Shown here one piece after another: positions 26,414 through 36,115 of a stretch of 64,000 nt of DNA. The translations under genes and the position numbers were made by a program. The stretch comes from Oscillospiraceae bacterium (GTDB lineage: Bacteria; Bacillota; Clostridia; Oscillospirales; Ruminococcaceae), in contig JAKSPJ010000011.1 in NCBI GenBank assembly GCA_024404915.1, positions 24,679 to 88,678 of the forward strand, read 5' to 3'. The notes below the pieces were generated by a model, which saw only the letters and a program-made list of their open reading frames with translations, was not told the origin of the DNA and made no database searches. Positions within the stretch are counted from its first letter, which is position 1; each line of letters opens with the position of its first letter.

Positions 26414-28905
26414 TGTTGGAATGCAGCGGATTTGATCTTTCAGGTCAGTCACCTGTCATTCGTGTTGCACTGGATGCAGCAGCCTTCGGCTATGATCAGC
26501 TGTACAGCTATGCGGTGGATCCTGTCTGGGATATGGAAGTGGTTCCGGGGATGCGTGTGGCCGTTCCTTTTGGAAAGGGAAATCGCCGCCGCATTGCCAT
26601 GGTTCTGGAAAAGGATGCAGAACCAAAGGAATCCGATTTGCGCTATCCCCTGAAACCGGCCGCTGCTTTACTGGATAAAGAGCCTGTTCTCACAGATGAA
26701 CTGCTAGCCATGGTAAACTGGCTTCACGAACATACCTTCTGTACCTGGTATGATGCGGTGCGTGCTGTTCTGCCGGGTGGGATGCAGCTTCGGCTGGAAG
26801 AACGCTATGTGCTGCTGAGCCCGCCTCTTGGTGTGTCTCTGACACAAAAAGAGCAGAATTTTCTGTCACTGCTTCAGAAAGCGAATTCTGCCCAGGAGCG
26901 GGATGCCATTCTGCGCTGTTCTGTGGATGATGAGAAGCAGAAAATTCTGGAATCATTATTAAAAAAAGGCTGTCTGCTCACGGTATCCGAGGGCAGACAG
27001 CTCATAAATGACTGTACTGCAAAAATGGTGCGGCTCAGCCCCGCTTTTCGTGAGGATGAAACCGCTTTTCGTCCAACAGCAAAGCAGATGCAGGCAGTCA
27101 ATGTACTGCGGGAGCATGCTTCCCTGTCAGTAAAGGAATGCGCCTATTATGCAGGTGTAACAGAAGCTGTTGTGAAAAACCTGGTGAAGTCCGGTGCAGC
27201 AGAGTATTTTTCATCGGAAATGCTCCGTGTCCCACGGGATGCCAAGGCGACCGTTTCACCGAAGGATACCAGGTTATCTCCGCAGCAGCAGGCCGCCTAT
27301 GATGCCGTCGCAAAAGAAATCTGCGATGCCCATGCGGCTGCCTTTCTGTTGTATGGTGTAACAGGCAGCGGAAAAACTGCTGTTTTTGAACAGCTGATTG
27401 CCCTGACACTGGAACGGGGAAGACAGGCTTTGCTCCTGATTCCTGAAATTTCCCTGACACCCCAGATTGTACAGTATTTTCAGTCACGGTTCGGAAATCG
27501 GGTTGCCTTGATTCATAGCGGATTATCTCTGGCGCAGCGGTTTGACACAGACAAACTGATTCGCCGGGGTGAGATTTCCATTGTGATTGGAACCCGCAGT
27601 GCGGTATTTGCACCTCTGCCCAATCCCGGTCTGATTATTCTGGATGAGGAAGGGGAGCATTCCTATAAATCTGAGCAGTCTCCCCGCTACCATGCGGCAG
27701 AGGTTGCAAGAATGCGTGCCAAATATCATGGTGCGGCACTTGTGCTGGCTTCTGCGACACCTTCTCTGGAAAGCATGTACCTTGCTGAAAAGGGTGTATA
27801 TCGTCTTCTGCAGATGCCTGAGCGTTATAATCGTGCGCCGCTTCCTGCGGTGTCCATTATTGATATGAACGAAGAACGGATGAACGGAAACGGAAGTCCT
27901 TTTTCTATCGCACTTTCCAATGCATTGAATGAAAACCTGCAAAGGCATGAGCAGAGTATTCTGCTGCTGAACCGCCGTGGATATCAGACGATGCTGCAAT
28001 GTACATCCTGCTATGAGCCCTTGTTTTGCCCGAATTGTTCTGTACCCCTGACATTTCATAAGCCCAATCAGAGCCTGATGTGTCATTACTGCGGACATGT
28101 GCAGACACCGGAGGCAAAATGCCCGAAATGCGGCAGCGAAAAAATGCGGAAGATGGGTTTCGGTACCCAGAAACTGGAGGAGGAGCTTCAGGCACTTCTT
28201 CCCGATGCAAGGATTCTCCGCATGGATGCGGATACCACCATGACACGTTCTGCCTATGAAAACGGCTTCCGTGCCTTTGCCAATCAGGAATATGATATCC
28301 TTTGCGGTACCCAGATGATCGGCAAGGGACTGGATTTTCCCAATGTGACGCTTGTGGGTGTTGTATCCATCGACAAGGCACTTTTTGCAGGTGATTTCCG
28401 CAGCTACGAGCGTACTTTTTCCCTTGTGACACAGGTGGTGGGAAGAGGGGGCAGAGGCCGGAATCCCGGCAGGGCCATTTTGCAGACCTTTATGCCGGAA
28501 CACTATGTGCTGCACCTTGCAGCGGAACAGGATTATAACCGCTTTTACAATGAGGAATTATCTCTTCGCCGAGCCATGATGTATCCCCCGGTCTGCGATA
28601 TCTGCGTGATAGGTTTTTCCGGTGTCTGGGAAGAGCAGGTGCGTGCATCATCAGAACGGTTTATTGCGATTTTGCAGGCAGCGGTACAGCAGCAGCAGTT
28701 TCGTCTGCCGCTTCGTGTACTTGGTCCTGTGGATGCAGGCTACGGCAGACTGAACGGCAAATTCCGCAGACGGATTCTGATTAAGTGCAAAAATACAGAA
28801 AAAATGCGTGCCTTGATTCGCAGTCTTCTGGAGAAAGCATATGCAGACAAGGCGTTTTCCGGCGTTTCTGTTTATGCAGATATGAATGGCGATTGCGGTG
28901 TATAA
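26413..28905 (+). CDS. priA: Primosomal helicase PriA
   Basis: PriA recognises stalled forks and reloads the replicative helicase. The roughly 830-residue protein has the N-terminal DNA-binding domain, Walker A GVTGSGKTAVF, Walker B ILDEEGEHSYK, the aromatic-rich loop region SPRYHAAEVA, a zinc-binding insertion of eight cysteines (from CTSCYEPLFCPNC to CPKC) and helicase motifs DILCGTQMIGKGLDFPNV and QVVGRGGRG. The ATG at 26413 overlaps the rpoZ stop as TGATG; TTG at 26410 is an alternative. In Bacillus coaBC lies between rpoZ and priA; it is absent here. Confidence 0.97.
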   Translation: MLECSGFDLSGQSPVIRVALDAAAFGYDQLYSYAVDPVWDMEVVPGMRVAVPFGKGNRRRIAMVLEKDAEPKESDLRYPLKPAAALLDKEPVLTDELLAMVNWLHEHTFCTWYDAVRAVLPGGMQLRLEERYVLLSPPLGVSLTQKEQNFLSLLQKANSAQERDAILRCSVDDEKQKILESLLKKGCLLTVSEGRQLINDCTAKMVRLSPAFREDETAFRPTAKQMQAVNVLREHASLSVKECAYYAGVTEAVVKNLVKSGAAEYFSSEMLRVPRDAKATVSPKDTRLSPQQQAAYDAVAKEICDAHAAAFLLYGVTGSGKTAVFEQLIALTLERGRQALLLIPEISLTPQIVQYFQSRFGNRVALIHSGLSLAQRFDTDKLIRRGEISIVIGTRSAVFAPLPNPGLIILDEEGEHSYKSEQSPRYHAAEVARMRAKYHGAALVLASATPSLESMYLAEKGVYRLLQMPERYNRAPLPAVSIIDMNEERMNGNGSPFSIALSNALNENLQRHEQSILLLNRRGYQTMLQCTSCYEPLFCPNCSVPLTFHKPNQSLMCHYCGHVQTPEAKCPKCGSEKMRKMGFGTQKLEEELQALLPDARILRMDADTTMTRSAYENGFRAFANQEYDILCGTQMIGKGLDFPNVTLVGVVSIDKALFAGDFRSYERTFSLVTQVVGRGGRGRNPGRAILQTFMPEHYVLHLAAEQDYNRFYNEELSLRRAMMYPPVCDICVIGFSGVWEEQVRASSERFIAILQAAVQQQQFRLPLRVLGPVDAGYGRLNGKFRRRILIKCKNTEKMRALIRSLLEKAYADKAFSGVSVYADMNGDCGV

Positions 28906-28962
28906 ATCAGTTTTAAGGCATACTTGATTCATTATGACACAGATTCAGAGAGGAAAACAGAA

Positions 28963-29178
28963 ATGGCTTTAAAATCAAACAAACAACCCAGATTTATTGA
29001 AGTATACGCACAAAAACATCCCGTAAGACTTAGAATACTGGTTGATATTATTACAGGTGTAAATTATCTTGCGATGAACGAGTCGGATGGTTATGGAGCT
29101 TCCGGCGGATTGACCGTGATGCGCAATCCGGATGGGTCCGTTGTTGTGACACCACCTGAGACATTTCTTCCGAAATAA
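28963..29178 (+). CDS. DUF6440-like small protein
   Basis: A 71-residue protein, RFIEVYAQKHPVRLRILVDIITGVNYLAMN followed by a GYGASGGLTVMRNPDGSVV segment, resembling the DUF6440 family of short beta-rich proteins often encoded singly in Firmicutes. The ATG at 28963 is preferred because AGAGAGGAA stands upstream; the ATG at 28924's reading would add 13 unlikely residues. It lies between priA and def, an unusual insertion in an otherwise conserved operon. Function unknown. Confidence 0.75.
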   Translation: MALKSNKQPRFIEVYAQKHPVRLRILVDIITGVNYLAMNESDGYGASGGLTVMRNPDGSVVVTPPETFLPK

Positions 29179-29211
29179 ATGCGATGACAACCTGACAGAG
29201 AGGAGATTGCA

Positions 29212-29679
29212 ATGGCAATTCGTAATATTGTAAAAGAGGGCGACCCGGTATTGGCAAAGGTTTGCCGCCCTGTTGAAAAATTTGATGATAAGCTTGCACA
29301 GCTTCTGGATGATATGATTGACACCCTGAAACAATCAGGGGGTGTTGGACTGGCGGCACCACAGGTAGGCATTCTGCGCAGAGTGTTTATCATGATGCTG
29401 GATGAGGATGATACCGTCATCGAGGCAATCAACCCGGAGATTGTGAAAACCTCCGGTAAGGTGCGGGACACAGAGGGTTGTCTGTCTGTGCCTAATACCT
29501 GGGGCATTGTGACACGTCCGAAGCAGGTCGTGCTTCGTGCATATGACAGAAACGGCCAGCAATATGAAATGAAGCTGAAGGATCTGGGCGCACGCTGTGC
29601 ATGCCATGAGAATGACCATCTGGATGGTCATTTGTTCCTGGAGCTTGTGGAAGAATTTGTGAAGCCGGAACAGGAGTAA
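29212..29679 (+). CDS. def: Peptide deformylase
   Basis: Metallohydrolase that removes the formyl group from nascent proteins. The 155-residue product has all three motifs: GVGLAAPQVG, EGCLSVP (metal-ligand Cys) and HENDHLDG (two ligand His and catalytic Glu). Length fits the smaller deformylase class. GAGAGGAG precedes the ATG. Followed by fmt, its functional partner, after 9 bases. Confidence 0.97.
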   Translation: MAIRNIVKEGDPVLAKVCRPVEKFDDKLAQLLDDMIDTLKQSGGVGLAAPQVGILRRVFIMMLDEDDTVIEAINPEIVKTSGKVRDTEGCLSVPNTWGIVTRPKQVVLRAYDRNGQQYEMKLKDLGARCACHENDHLDGHLFLELVEEFVKPEQE

Positions 29680-29688
29680 TATCATAAA

Positions 29689-30651
29689 ATGAAAATTGTG
29701 TTTATGGGAACACCTGATTTTTCTGTTCCCACACTGGAACAGCTTCATGCAGACGGGCATGAGGTGCAGGCAGTGTTTACTCAGCCTGATAAGGCACGGG
29801 GCAGAGGCAGGAAAATGATGCCCACACCCGTGAAACAGAAGGCGATGGAGCTTGGACTTCCGGTGTATCAGCCCCTTTCTCTGCGCAAAGGGGAGGATGC
29901 GGAAGCCGCCCGGAATGTGCTGCAGGAATTACAGCCGGATCTGATTGTGGTAATCGCATACGGTCAGATTCTGCCGAAGGAAATTCTCACATTGCCGAAG
30001 CACGGCTGCATCAATCTTCATGCATCTCTGCTGCCAAGGTGGAGAGGTGCTGCACCGATTCAGCGTGCAGTGCTTTCAGGAGATACAGAATCCGGTGTGA
30101 CTGCCATGCAGATGGCGGAGGGACTGGATACAGGTGATATGCTGTACACATTGAAAACACAGATGACGGAAGAGGAAACTGCGGATTCCCTGCATGACCG
30201 GCTGTCTGCCATGTCAGCCCGGGTGATTCATGAAACACTGGAACTTTTGCAGCAGGGGGGACTTCGTCCCGTGAAGCAGGATGATGCACAGGCATGTTAT
30301 GCAGAGAAAATTACGAAAGAGATGTCTGCGCTGGATTTTTCTGCGGCTGCAGAAACTGTTGACCGTACAATCCGCGGCATCACAGGCTATGCGGTGCTGA
30401 AGGGCAAGCGTGTGAAAATCTATCGTTCCTGCATGGCAGAGGGCGTGACCTCGGATGCCCCGGCAGGAACTGTAAAAATACTGAGCAAAAAGACCTTTGG
30501 CGTTGTGTGCGGAGACGGGAAAGTAGTGCAGCTGCTGTATTTGCAGGCAGAGGGCGGCAAGCCCCTGGATGCACAGACATTTATGAATGGCTCACGACTC
30601 AGCGAAGCAGATTGTTTTGTATCTGCGGAAACAGCAGAGGAAGCGAAGTAA
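29689..30651 (+). CDS. fmt: Methionyl-tRNA formyltransferase
   Basis: Transfers the formyl group from 10-formyltetrahydrofolate to initiator Met-tRNA. The 320-residue protein starts MKIVFMGTPDFSVPTLEQL and has the catalytic segment INLHASLLPRWRGAAPIQRA with the conserved N, H and later D (GLDTGDML), then a C-terminal beta-barrel that binds tRNA. Next to def as usual. Confidence 0.97.
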   Translation: MKIVFMGTPDFSVPTLEQLHADGHEVQAVFTQPDKARGRGRKMMPTPVKQKAMELGLPVYQPLSLRKGEDAEAARNVLQELQPDLIVVIAYGQILPKEILTLPKHGCINLHASLLPRWRGAAPIQRAVLSGDTESGVTAMQMAEGLDTGDMLYTLKTQMTEEETADSLHDRLSAMSARVIHETLELLQQGGLRPVKQDDAQACYAEKITKEMSALDFSAAAETVDRTIRGITGYAVLKGKRVKIYRSCMAEGVTSDAPAGTVKILSKKTFGVVCGDGKVVQLLYLQAEGGKPLDAQTFMNGSRLSEADCFVSAETAEEAK

Positions 30652-30674
30652 AATAAAAGGGACGGAGGCGTGAC

Positions 30675-31994
30675 ATGAATCAAAGCAGAGAATCACAGCA
30701 GATGAACGGTTTGTCAGTACGGCTGTTGTGTGTGCGCACATTAATTCGTGCAGAGGAAACCAATTCCTACGGCAATCTGGCACTGAATCATGCACTGAAG
30801 GACTCCGAACCGAAGGATGCGGCTTTATGTACTGCCGTTTTTCAGGGCGTTACAGAGCGGCGGATTACACTGGATACCTGCATTGCAAAGTATGCAAAGC
30901 GTGGTATTCAGCAGTTGGATTTGCAGGTGCGGTATGTACTGCGGTGCGGTATGTACGAATTGCTGTATCTTCATACACCGGAATCTGCGGTGGTAAATCT
31001 GTGGACAGAGATTACCAAGAAACTGCGGAAAACCAGTGCTTCCGGCATGGTTAATGCCATTTTGCGCAGCTTTATCCGTGACGGAAAAGAGATTCCTGTG
31101 CCGCAGAATGGGGCGGAAGCCTTATCTGTGCGGTATTCCGTGCCGATGGAATTGATTGTACAGCTTCAAAAGGACTATGACGAAGCAACCGTTGCTGCAT
31201 TTCTGGAGAATGCCCTGGAGGTTCCGCCGATTTATGTGCGCAGAAATCCTCTGGCGGAACAGACATCTGCATTTTTGGAAGAAACTGATGCGGAGCCGGT
31301 GGAAGCCGTGACGGAAGCATATCGTCTGAAACGAGGCGCACACGGAGAAGCGAAAACACTGGGACAGCGGATGCATGTGCAGGATCTTGCTTCACAGCTT
31401 TGCTGTCTTGCCCTGGATGCACAGCCTGGCGAAACCGTCCTGGATGTTTGTGCAGCCCCCGGCGGAAAGACCTTTACCATTGCAGAGATGATGCAGAATC
31501 AAGGCAGTGTTTATGCCTATGATCTGCATGAAAATCGTGTGAACCTGATTAAAAAGGGTGCAGAAAGCCTGAAGCTGACATGTATCACAGCACAGGTGGG
31601 AGATGCACGCAGCACAGAAAAGCCGTTGGCGGACCGTGTGCTATGCGATGTGCCCTGTTCCGGATATGGCGTGATTCGCCGGAAACCGGAGATACGCTAT
31701 AAAGCATTGCAGGAAACAGAGGGACTGCCGGAAATACAGTCTGCCATTCTGGAAGCGGCCGCAAAGGCAGTGAAACCGGGCGGCGTGCTGGTTTATTCGA
31801 CCTGTACCATTCTGAAACGGGAAAATGAAGAAGTGGTACAGCGGTTTCTGGCTTCTCATCCTGAATTTGTTATTGAGAAACCATGGCAGAATCTGCCTGC
31901 ACTTGCTGCATACGGCAGAGAGATGACCACACTATTTCCTCATATGCTGAATAGTGACGGATTCTTTCTTGCGAAGATGCGGCGGCAGATCTGA
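30675..31994 (+). CDS. rsmB: 16S rRNA m5C967 methyltransferase RsmB
   Basis: Methylates C967 of 16S rRNA with SAM. The 439-residue protein has an N-terminal NusB-like RNA-binding domain (residues about 15-140), then the Rossmann domain with LDVCAAPGGKTFTIAE, VLCDVPCSGYGVIRRKPEIRY and YSTCTILKRENEEVV, where the two Cys of DVPCSG and YSTC are the catalytic pair. GGAGGCG precedes the ATG. Conserved position between fmt and rlmN. Confidence 0.95.
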   Translation: MNQSRESQQMNGLSVRLLCVRTLIRAEETNSYGNLALNHALKDSEPKDAALCTAVFQGVTERRITLDTCIAKYAKRGIQQLDLQVRYVLRCGMYELLYLHTPESAVVNLWTEITKKLRKTSASGMVNAILRSFIRDGKEIPVPQNGAEALSVRYSVPMELIVQLQKDYDEATVAAFLENALEVPPIYVRRNPLAEQTSAFLEETDAEPVEAVTEAYRLKRGAHGEAKTLGQRMHVQDLASQLCCLALDAQPGETVLDVCAAPGGKTFTIAEMMQNQGSVYAYDLHENRVNLIKKGAESLKLTCITAQVGDARSTEKPLADRVLCDVPCSGYGVIRRKPEIRYKALQETEGLPEIQSAILEAAAKAVKPGGVLVYSTCTILKRENEEVVQRFLASHPEFVIEKPWQNLPALAAYGREMTTLFPHMLNSDGFFLAKMRRQI

Positions 31995-32011
31995 TAGAAG
32001 GGAGCGGCAGG

Positions 32012-33103
32012 ATGGAGCAGCAAAAAGTGGATATTCTGGGACTCTCACAGACAGAACTTGCGGCAGAGCTGAAAAAAATCGGTGCGCCTGCTTTTCGTGC
32101 AAAACAGATTTTTCGCCAGCTGCATGTGAAAAGAGTATTTGACTTTACGAAAATGACAGAATTATCTAAACAATTTCAAGCGGAACTGCAAGAACGGTTT
32201 TGTGTAAATCTGCCAAAGATTTGCCAAAAGCTTGATTCTTGTGTGGATGATACTGTAAAATATCTATATATGCTTTCTGATGGAAACTGTATTGAGACAG
32301 TTCGTATGGTTTATCATCATGGAATATCTGCCTGTATCTCGACACAGGTGGGCTGTAAGATGGGCTGCAAGTTCTGTGCTTCGGCACCGCTTGGCTTTGT
32401 CCGTAACCTCACAGCTTCGGAAATGCTTGGTCAGATTTACGGCGCAGATCAGGGATATGCGGAGGACCGGCGCATCAGCAGTATCGTGCTGATGGGGATT
32501 GGTGAACCGCTGGATAATTATGATAATGTGATGCAGTTTCTGCGCATGATATCCGATAAGGACGGCAGAAATCTGAGCCTGCGGCATGTGACCCTTTCCA
32601 CCTGCGGACTGGTGCCGCTGATCAATCGTCTGGCAGAGGAAAAATTGCCCCTGACGCTTTCTGTTTCTTTGCATGCGGCAGATGATAAGGTGCGTGATGC
32701 ACTGATGCCGGTAAACAGACGATATCCGCTGGCAGAGCTGATGAAGGCCTGCGGCAGCTACTATCGTACTACAGGGCGGAGAGTGACCTTTGAGTACGCC
32801 GTGATTGCAGGAGAAAATGATTCCGCTGCTGCGGCGGTACAGCTGGGTAAATTATTGCGTCCGGTTTTCCCCGGACAGCGGCCGCATGTGAATTTAATCC
32901 CCGTGAATACCGTGGCAGATACCGGCTTTCAGGCTGGGCAGGCGGCGGCATTCAAAAAGAAGCTGGAACAGGAGGGCATCAACGCAACGGTTCGCCGTAC
33001 GCTGGGAGATGACATCAAAGCAGCCTGCGGACAGCTTCGTCGTGATTCCATTGAATTAACAGAAGGCGTGGTGAAAGGCAATGAAAGCATTTCTGGGATG
33101 TGA
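32012..33103 (+). CDS. rlmN: Dual-specificity RNA methyltransferase RlmN
   Basis: Radical-SAM enzyme that methylates C2 of A2503 in 23S rRNA and A37 in some tRNAs. The 363-residue protein has the cluster motif CKMGCKFC after ISTQVG, MGIGEPLDNYDNV, TLSTCGLVPLI, SLHAADDKVRDALMPVNRRYP and the C-terminal segment GDDIKAACGQLR with the Cys that forms the methyl-carrying intermediate. Complete. Its 3' end overlaps the stp start by 23 bases. Confidence 0.97.
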   Translation: MEQQKVDILGLSQTELAAELKKIGAPAFRAKQIFRQLHVKRVFDFTKMTELSKQFQAELQERFCVNLPKICQKLDSCVDDTVKYLYMLSDGNCIETVRMVYHHGISACISTQVGCKMGCKFCASAPLGFVRNLTASEMLGQIYGADQGYAEDRRISSIVLMGIGEPLDNYDNVMQFLRMISDKDGRNLSLRHVTLSTCGLVPLINRLAEEKLPLTLSVSLHAADDKVRDALMPVNRRYPLAELMKACGSYYRTTGRRVTFEYAVIAGENDSAAAAVQLGKLLRPVFPGQRPHVNLIPVNTVADTGFQAGQAAAFKKKLEQEGINATVRRTLGDDIKAACGQLRRDSIELTEGVVKGNESISGM

Positions 33104-33812
33104 TATCGGAAAATGCCGTACTGAAAACCAGGATACCATTCGGGCAATGCAGTTTCGGGATGGCGTCTTTGCCATTGTCTGCGATGGCATGGGCGGAATG
33201 CAGGATGGCGCTGTGGCAAGCAAAATTGCAGCAGCGGCAGCTGAAGAACGTTTCAGTGCAGAGTATTCTGAAACCATGACTCCGGAAGAAATCTGTGAAC
33301 TTTTGCAGCAGAGTGCAGCAGAAGCCAATCAGAAGGTTTATCAGACTGCCTGCCGCAATCGGCTGTATTCCCGTATGGGAACCACACTGGTTGCTGCATA
33401 TGTGCGGGATGATACCCTTTGCCTGGTGAATATCGGTGATTCCAGAGCCTACCTTTCGTCTGCGGACGGCAGTTTTTCACAGCTGACCACGGACCATACC
33501 GTTGTGCAGCTGTTGTATGAGCAGGGTGTGATTCGTGCAGAGGAGCGTGCTACTCATGCAAGAAGAAATGAGCTTATGCGTGCTGTGGGCGTTTCCAGCA
33601 GAGTGCTTTCTGATACAGGAATCATTCCGCTGTGTCCTGGAGACAGAGTGATGCTGTGTTCTGACGGACTTTACGGCATGATTCCGGAGAAAAGACTGGC
33701 AGAGCTGACACGGCAGTCAAAGCCGGAGCAGTACCCCGAAATCTGTGTGGATGAGGCCAATGCCAACGGCGGTGCTGACAATATTTCAGTGATACTCATA
33801 GCAAACGAATAA
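33081..33812 (+). CDS. stp: PP2C-type Ser/Thr phosphatase (Stp/PrpC)
   Basis: Metal-dependent protein phosphatase that reverses the neighbouring kinase. The 243-residue protein has the PPM motifs: GKCRTENQDTI, VCDGMGGMQDG, VNIGDSRAYL, MLCSDGLYGM and NGGADNISVILI, which hold the metal-coordinating aspartates. Soluble, no membrane segment. ATG at 33081 lies within the rlmN end. Paired with prkC as in most Firmicutes; together they tune cell-wall and growth signalling. Confidence 0.95.
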   Translation: MKAFLGCDIGKCRTENQDTIRAMQFRDGVFAIVCDGMGGMQDGAVASKIAAAAAEERFSAEYSETMTPEEICELLQQSAAEANQKVYQTACRNRLYSRMGTTLVAAYVRDDTLCLVNIGDSRAYLSSADGSFSQLTTDHTVVQLLYEQGVIRAEERATHARRNELMRAVGVSSRVLSDTGIIPLCPGDRVMLCSDGLYGMIPEKRLAELTRQSKPEQYPEICVDEANANGGADNISVILIANE

Positions 33813-33896
33813 TCCTTCAGTCTGACAATGATATGAGCTTTTCATATCAGGAATATACAATAATAGGGGCCGAACGGTTCCTTGAGAAATGAATAC

Positions 33897-33912
33897 GCCG
33901 GAGACTACCGGC
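33897..33912 (+). promoter_or_regulatory. Hairpin adjacent to prkC ribosome binding site
   Basis: GCCGG at 33897-33901 pairs with CCGGC at 33908-33912 around a 6-base loop, directly before ACGGAGG. It is short and has no T-run; it may affect access to the prkC start in the 113-base stp-prkC gap. No convincing promoter was seen in that gap. Confidence 0.35.
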
Positions 33913-33925
33913 ACGGAGGTTCGAG

Positions 33926-36115
33926 ATGGATAAAAATCAAGACAAAAACATCGGCAAGAAACTCGACGGGCGCTATGAAATTACGGAGCGCATTGGGGAA
34001 GGCGGCATGGCGGATGTGTATCGTGCAACAGACGTTGTGGATAACAAGACCGTAGCCGTTAAGATTCTGAAAAAGGAATTTGCAGAGAACGAGGAGTTCC
34101 TGCGCAGATTCCGCAATGAATCTAAAGCGATTGCAGTGCTGAATCATCCGAATATCGTGAAGGTGTTCGATGTCGGCTTTTCAGAGCGCATTCAGTTCAT
34201 CGTCATGGAGTATATTGACGGCTTCACACTGAATGAGTATATGGAGCAGGAAGGTCAGCTGAGCTGGAAGGATGCTGTCCACTTCATCACCCAGATTCTC
34301 CGTGCACTGCAGCACGCACACAGCAAGGGCATTGTACACCGTGACATCAAGCCCCAGAATATTATGATGCTCCGTGACGGCACCATCAAGGTCATGGACT
34401 TCGGCATTGCTAAATTCGCCCGTGAGGACGGCAAGACCGGCACTGACAAGGCGATCGGTACTGTCCACTACATCAGCCCGGAGCAGGCAAGAGGCGGCGA
34501 CACAGACGCAAAGAGCGATATCTACTCTGTGGGCGTAATGCTCTATGAGATGCTGACAGGCAAGAAACCCTTTGATTCCGATAACCCTGTAAGCATTGCA
34601 GTGATGCATATGCAGCAGCAGGTACCGCTGCCGGATACCATCAATCCCGATATTCAGATTGGCCTGGAAGAGATTATTCTGAAGGCAATGGAGAAGAATC
34701 CGGAAGACCGTTATCAGAATGTCCGTGAGATGACAGAGGATCTGAAGCTGTTCAAGGAGAATCCGGAGGGCGTATTCGGTTATTATCCGGAGCTGTTCGG
34801 CGGAGAGCCTGTGGATGCACAGGAGCCGGATATGCAGGATGAGATGCTGAATGATGCTGATTTCTATGATGACGAACAGCAGTACTACGAAGATGAAGCC
34901 TATGAGGGCAGCGACAGATTCTATGATGAGGAAGAAGATGACGACGATTACGAGGAGGAGAGCAAATCCCTCTTTATTCCGGTACTGAGTGCTGTTATCA
35001 TCGTTGTGATTCTGGTTGCAGGCGTGCTGTTTACCACAGCTATCTGGGATATGATTAAGGGTAATACCAGTGCAAACAGAAATCTGGAAATGAGAATGCC
35101 GGGTCTGATTGGCATGGACTACGAAGAGGCAAAGCTGCAGTACGGCGACCAGATTCAGATTGTGGTAGAGAGCCGTGAGTATTCCGAGTATGACCATGAT
35201 AAGATTTTTGACCAGGATATTCCGGAAGGTGACCCTGTTGCAAAGGGCGACACCGTAAACGTAAAAGTTTCTCTTGGCTCCAAGAAGGTTCAGCTCCCTG
35301 ATGTTTCCGGCTGGGACTTTGAAACAGCAAAGAACCAGATTCAGTCCAATAATCTGTATGTGGATAAGCGTTCCAAGTACAGCGATGAAATTCCGGAGGG
35401 CAAGGTCATCTCCACTGACCCTGTCGGTCCGATTGAACTGGAGCCCGGTACCTATGTCCGAGTCACTGTATCCTTGGGTAAGAACAAGAACACTGTTCCG
35501 GTACCGAACTTCGTTGGCATGACATGGGATCTGGCAAGAACCACTGCAGAAGGCATGGGCCTTGTTCTGGCAAAGAATGAAGTGGATGACTCTACACCGG
35601 AGGGCACTGTTCTGAAGCAGAATGTCAAGGTTGGCGAAGAGGTTTCTGAGGATTCCGTTATTGAACTGGATGTTTCCACCGGAAAGCAGAAGGATCAGCC
35701 GGTTCGTATCTCCTTCACCATTCCTGCAAATGCATCCGGTATGTTCCATATCGTGATGTACGAGGGTGGTATTGCAAAGGATGTCGGTAGTACATTCAAT
35801 CCGGAGTACGCAGCAGGCATCACTTCCCTGACTGTGGAAGGAACAGATATTTCTGACATGGTTGCAATCCTTGTCAATGATCAGACCGGTGCAGAAGCCA
35901 CAATCGGTTCTTACCGTGTTGACTTCAAGACCGCTTCCTCTCAGATGATGAGCGGCGATATTACAGCAGCATTCCAGGCAGTTGGTGCTCTGGGCGGCGG
36001 TGCAGTACAGACAACTGCTCCCCAGCAGACAGAGGCTGTTCCGCAGACAACTGCTCCTCAGCAGACGGAAGCGAATCAGGATCCTTCTGCAGAGGGCGGC
36101 GAGAACGACGGCTGA
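33926..36115 (+). CDS. prkC: Membrane Ser/Thr kinase with three PASTA domains
   Basis: Hanks-type kinase that senses muropeptides or lipid II in related species. The 729-residue protein has a cytoplasmic kinase domain (about 15-280) with GEGGMADVYRA, K46 in VAVKIL, HRDIKPQN (D140) and DFG (D158), all intact. An acidic Tyr/Asp/Glu-rich juxtamembrane segment (about 300-345) leads to one membrane helix (about 349-374), then three extracellular PASTA domains (about 391-592). After these comes an unassigned beta-rich domain of about 100 residues and a Thr/Gln/Pro-rich tail. The last domain is beyond the standard PrkC plan. Its TGA overlaps the rsgA ATG. Confidence 0.95.
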   Translation: MDKNQDKNIGKKLDGRYEITERIGEGGMADVYRATDVVDNKTVAVKILKKEFAENEEFLRRFRNESKAIAVLNHPNIVKVFDVGFSERIQFIVMEYIDGFTLNEYMEQEGQLSWKDAVHFITQILRALQHAHSKGIVHRDIKPQNIMMLRDGTIKVMDFGIAKFAREDGKTGTDKAIGTVHYISPEQARGGDTDAKSDIYSVGVMLYEMLTGKKPFDSDNPVSIAVMHMQQQVPLPDTINPDIQIGLEEIILKAMEKNPEDRYQNVREMTEDLKLFKENPEGVFGYYPELFGGEPVDAQEPDMQDEMLNDADFYDDEQQYYEDEAYEGSDRFYDEEEDDDDYEEESKSLFIPVLSAVIIVVILVAGVLFTTAIWDMIKGNTSANRNLEMRMPGLIGMDYEEAKLQYGDQIQIVVESREYSEYDHDKIFDQDIPEGDPVAKGDTVNVKVSLGSKKVQLPDVSGWDFETAKNQIQSNNLYVDKRSKYSDEIPEGKVISTDPVGPIELEPGTYVRVTVSLGKNKNTVPVPNFVGMTWDLARTTAEGMGLVLAKNEVDDSTPEGTVLKQNVKVGEEVSEDSVIELDVSTGKQKDQPVRISFTIPANASGMFHIVMYEGGIAKDVGSTFNPEYAAGITSLTVEGTDISDMVAILVNDQTGAEATIGSYRVDFKTASSQMMSGDITAAFQAVGALGGGAVQTTAPQQTEAVPQTTAPQQTEANQDPSAEGGENDG

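Noticed and set aside
34181..35749. Long antisense open frame over prkC
   Set aside because: Shadow of the kinase and PASTA coding sequence, without recognisable features.
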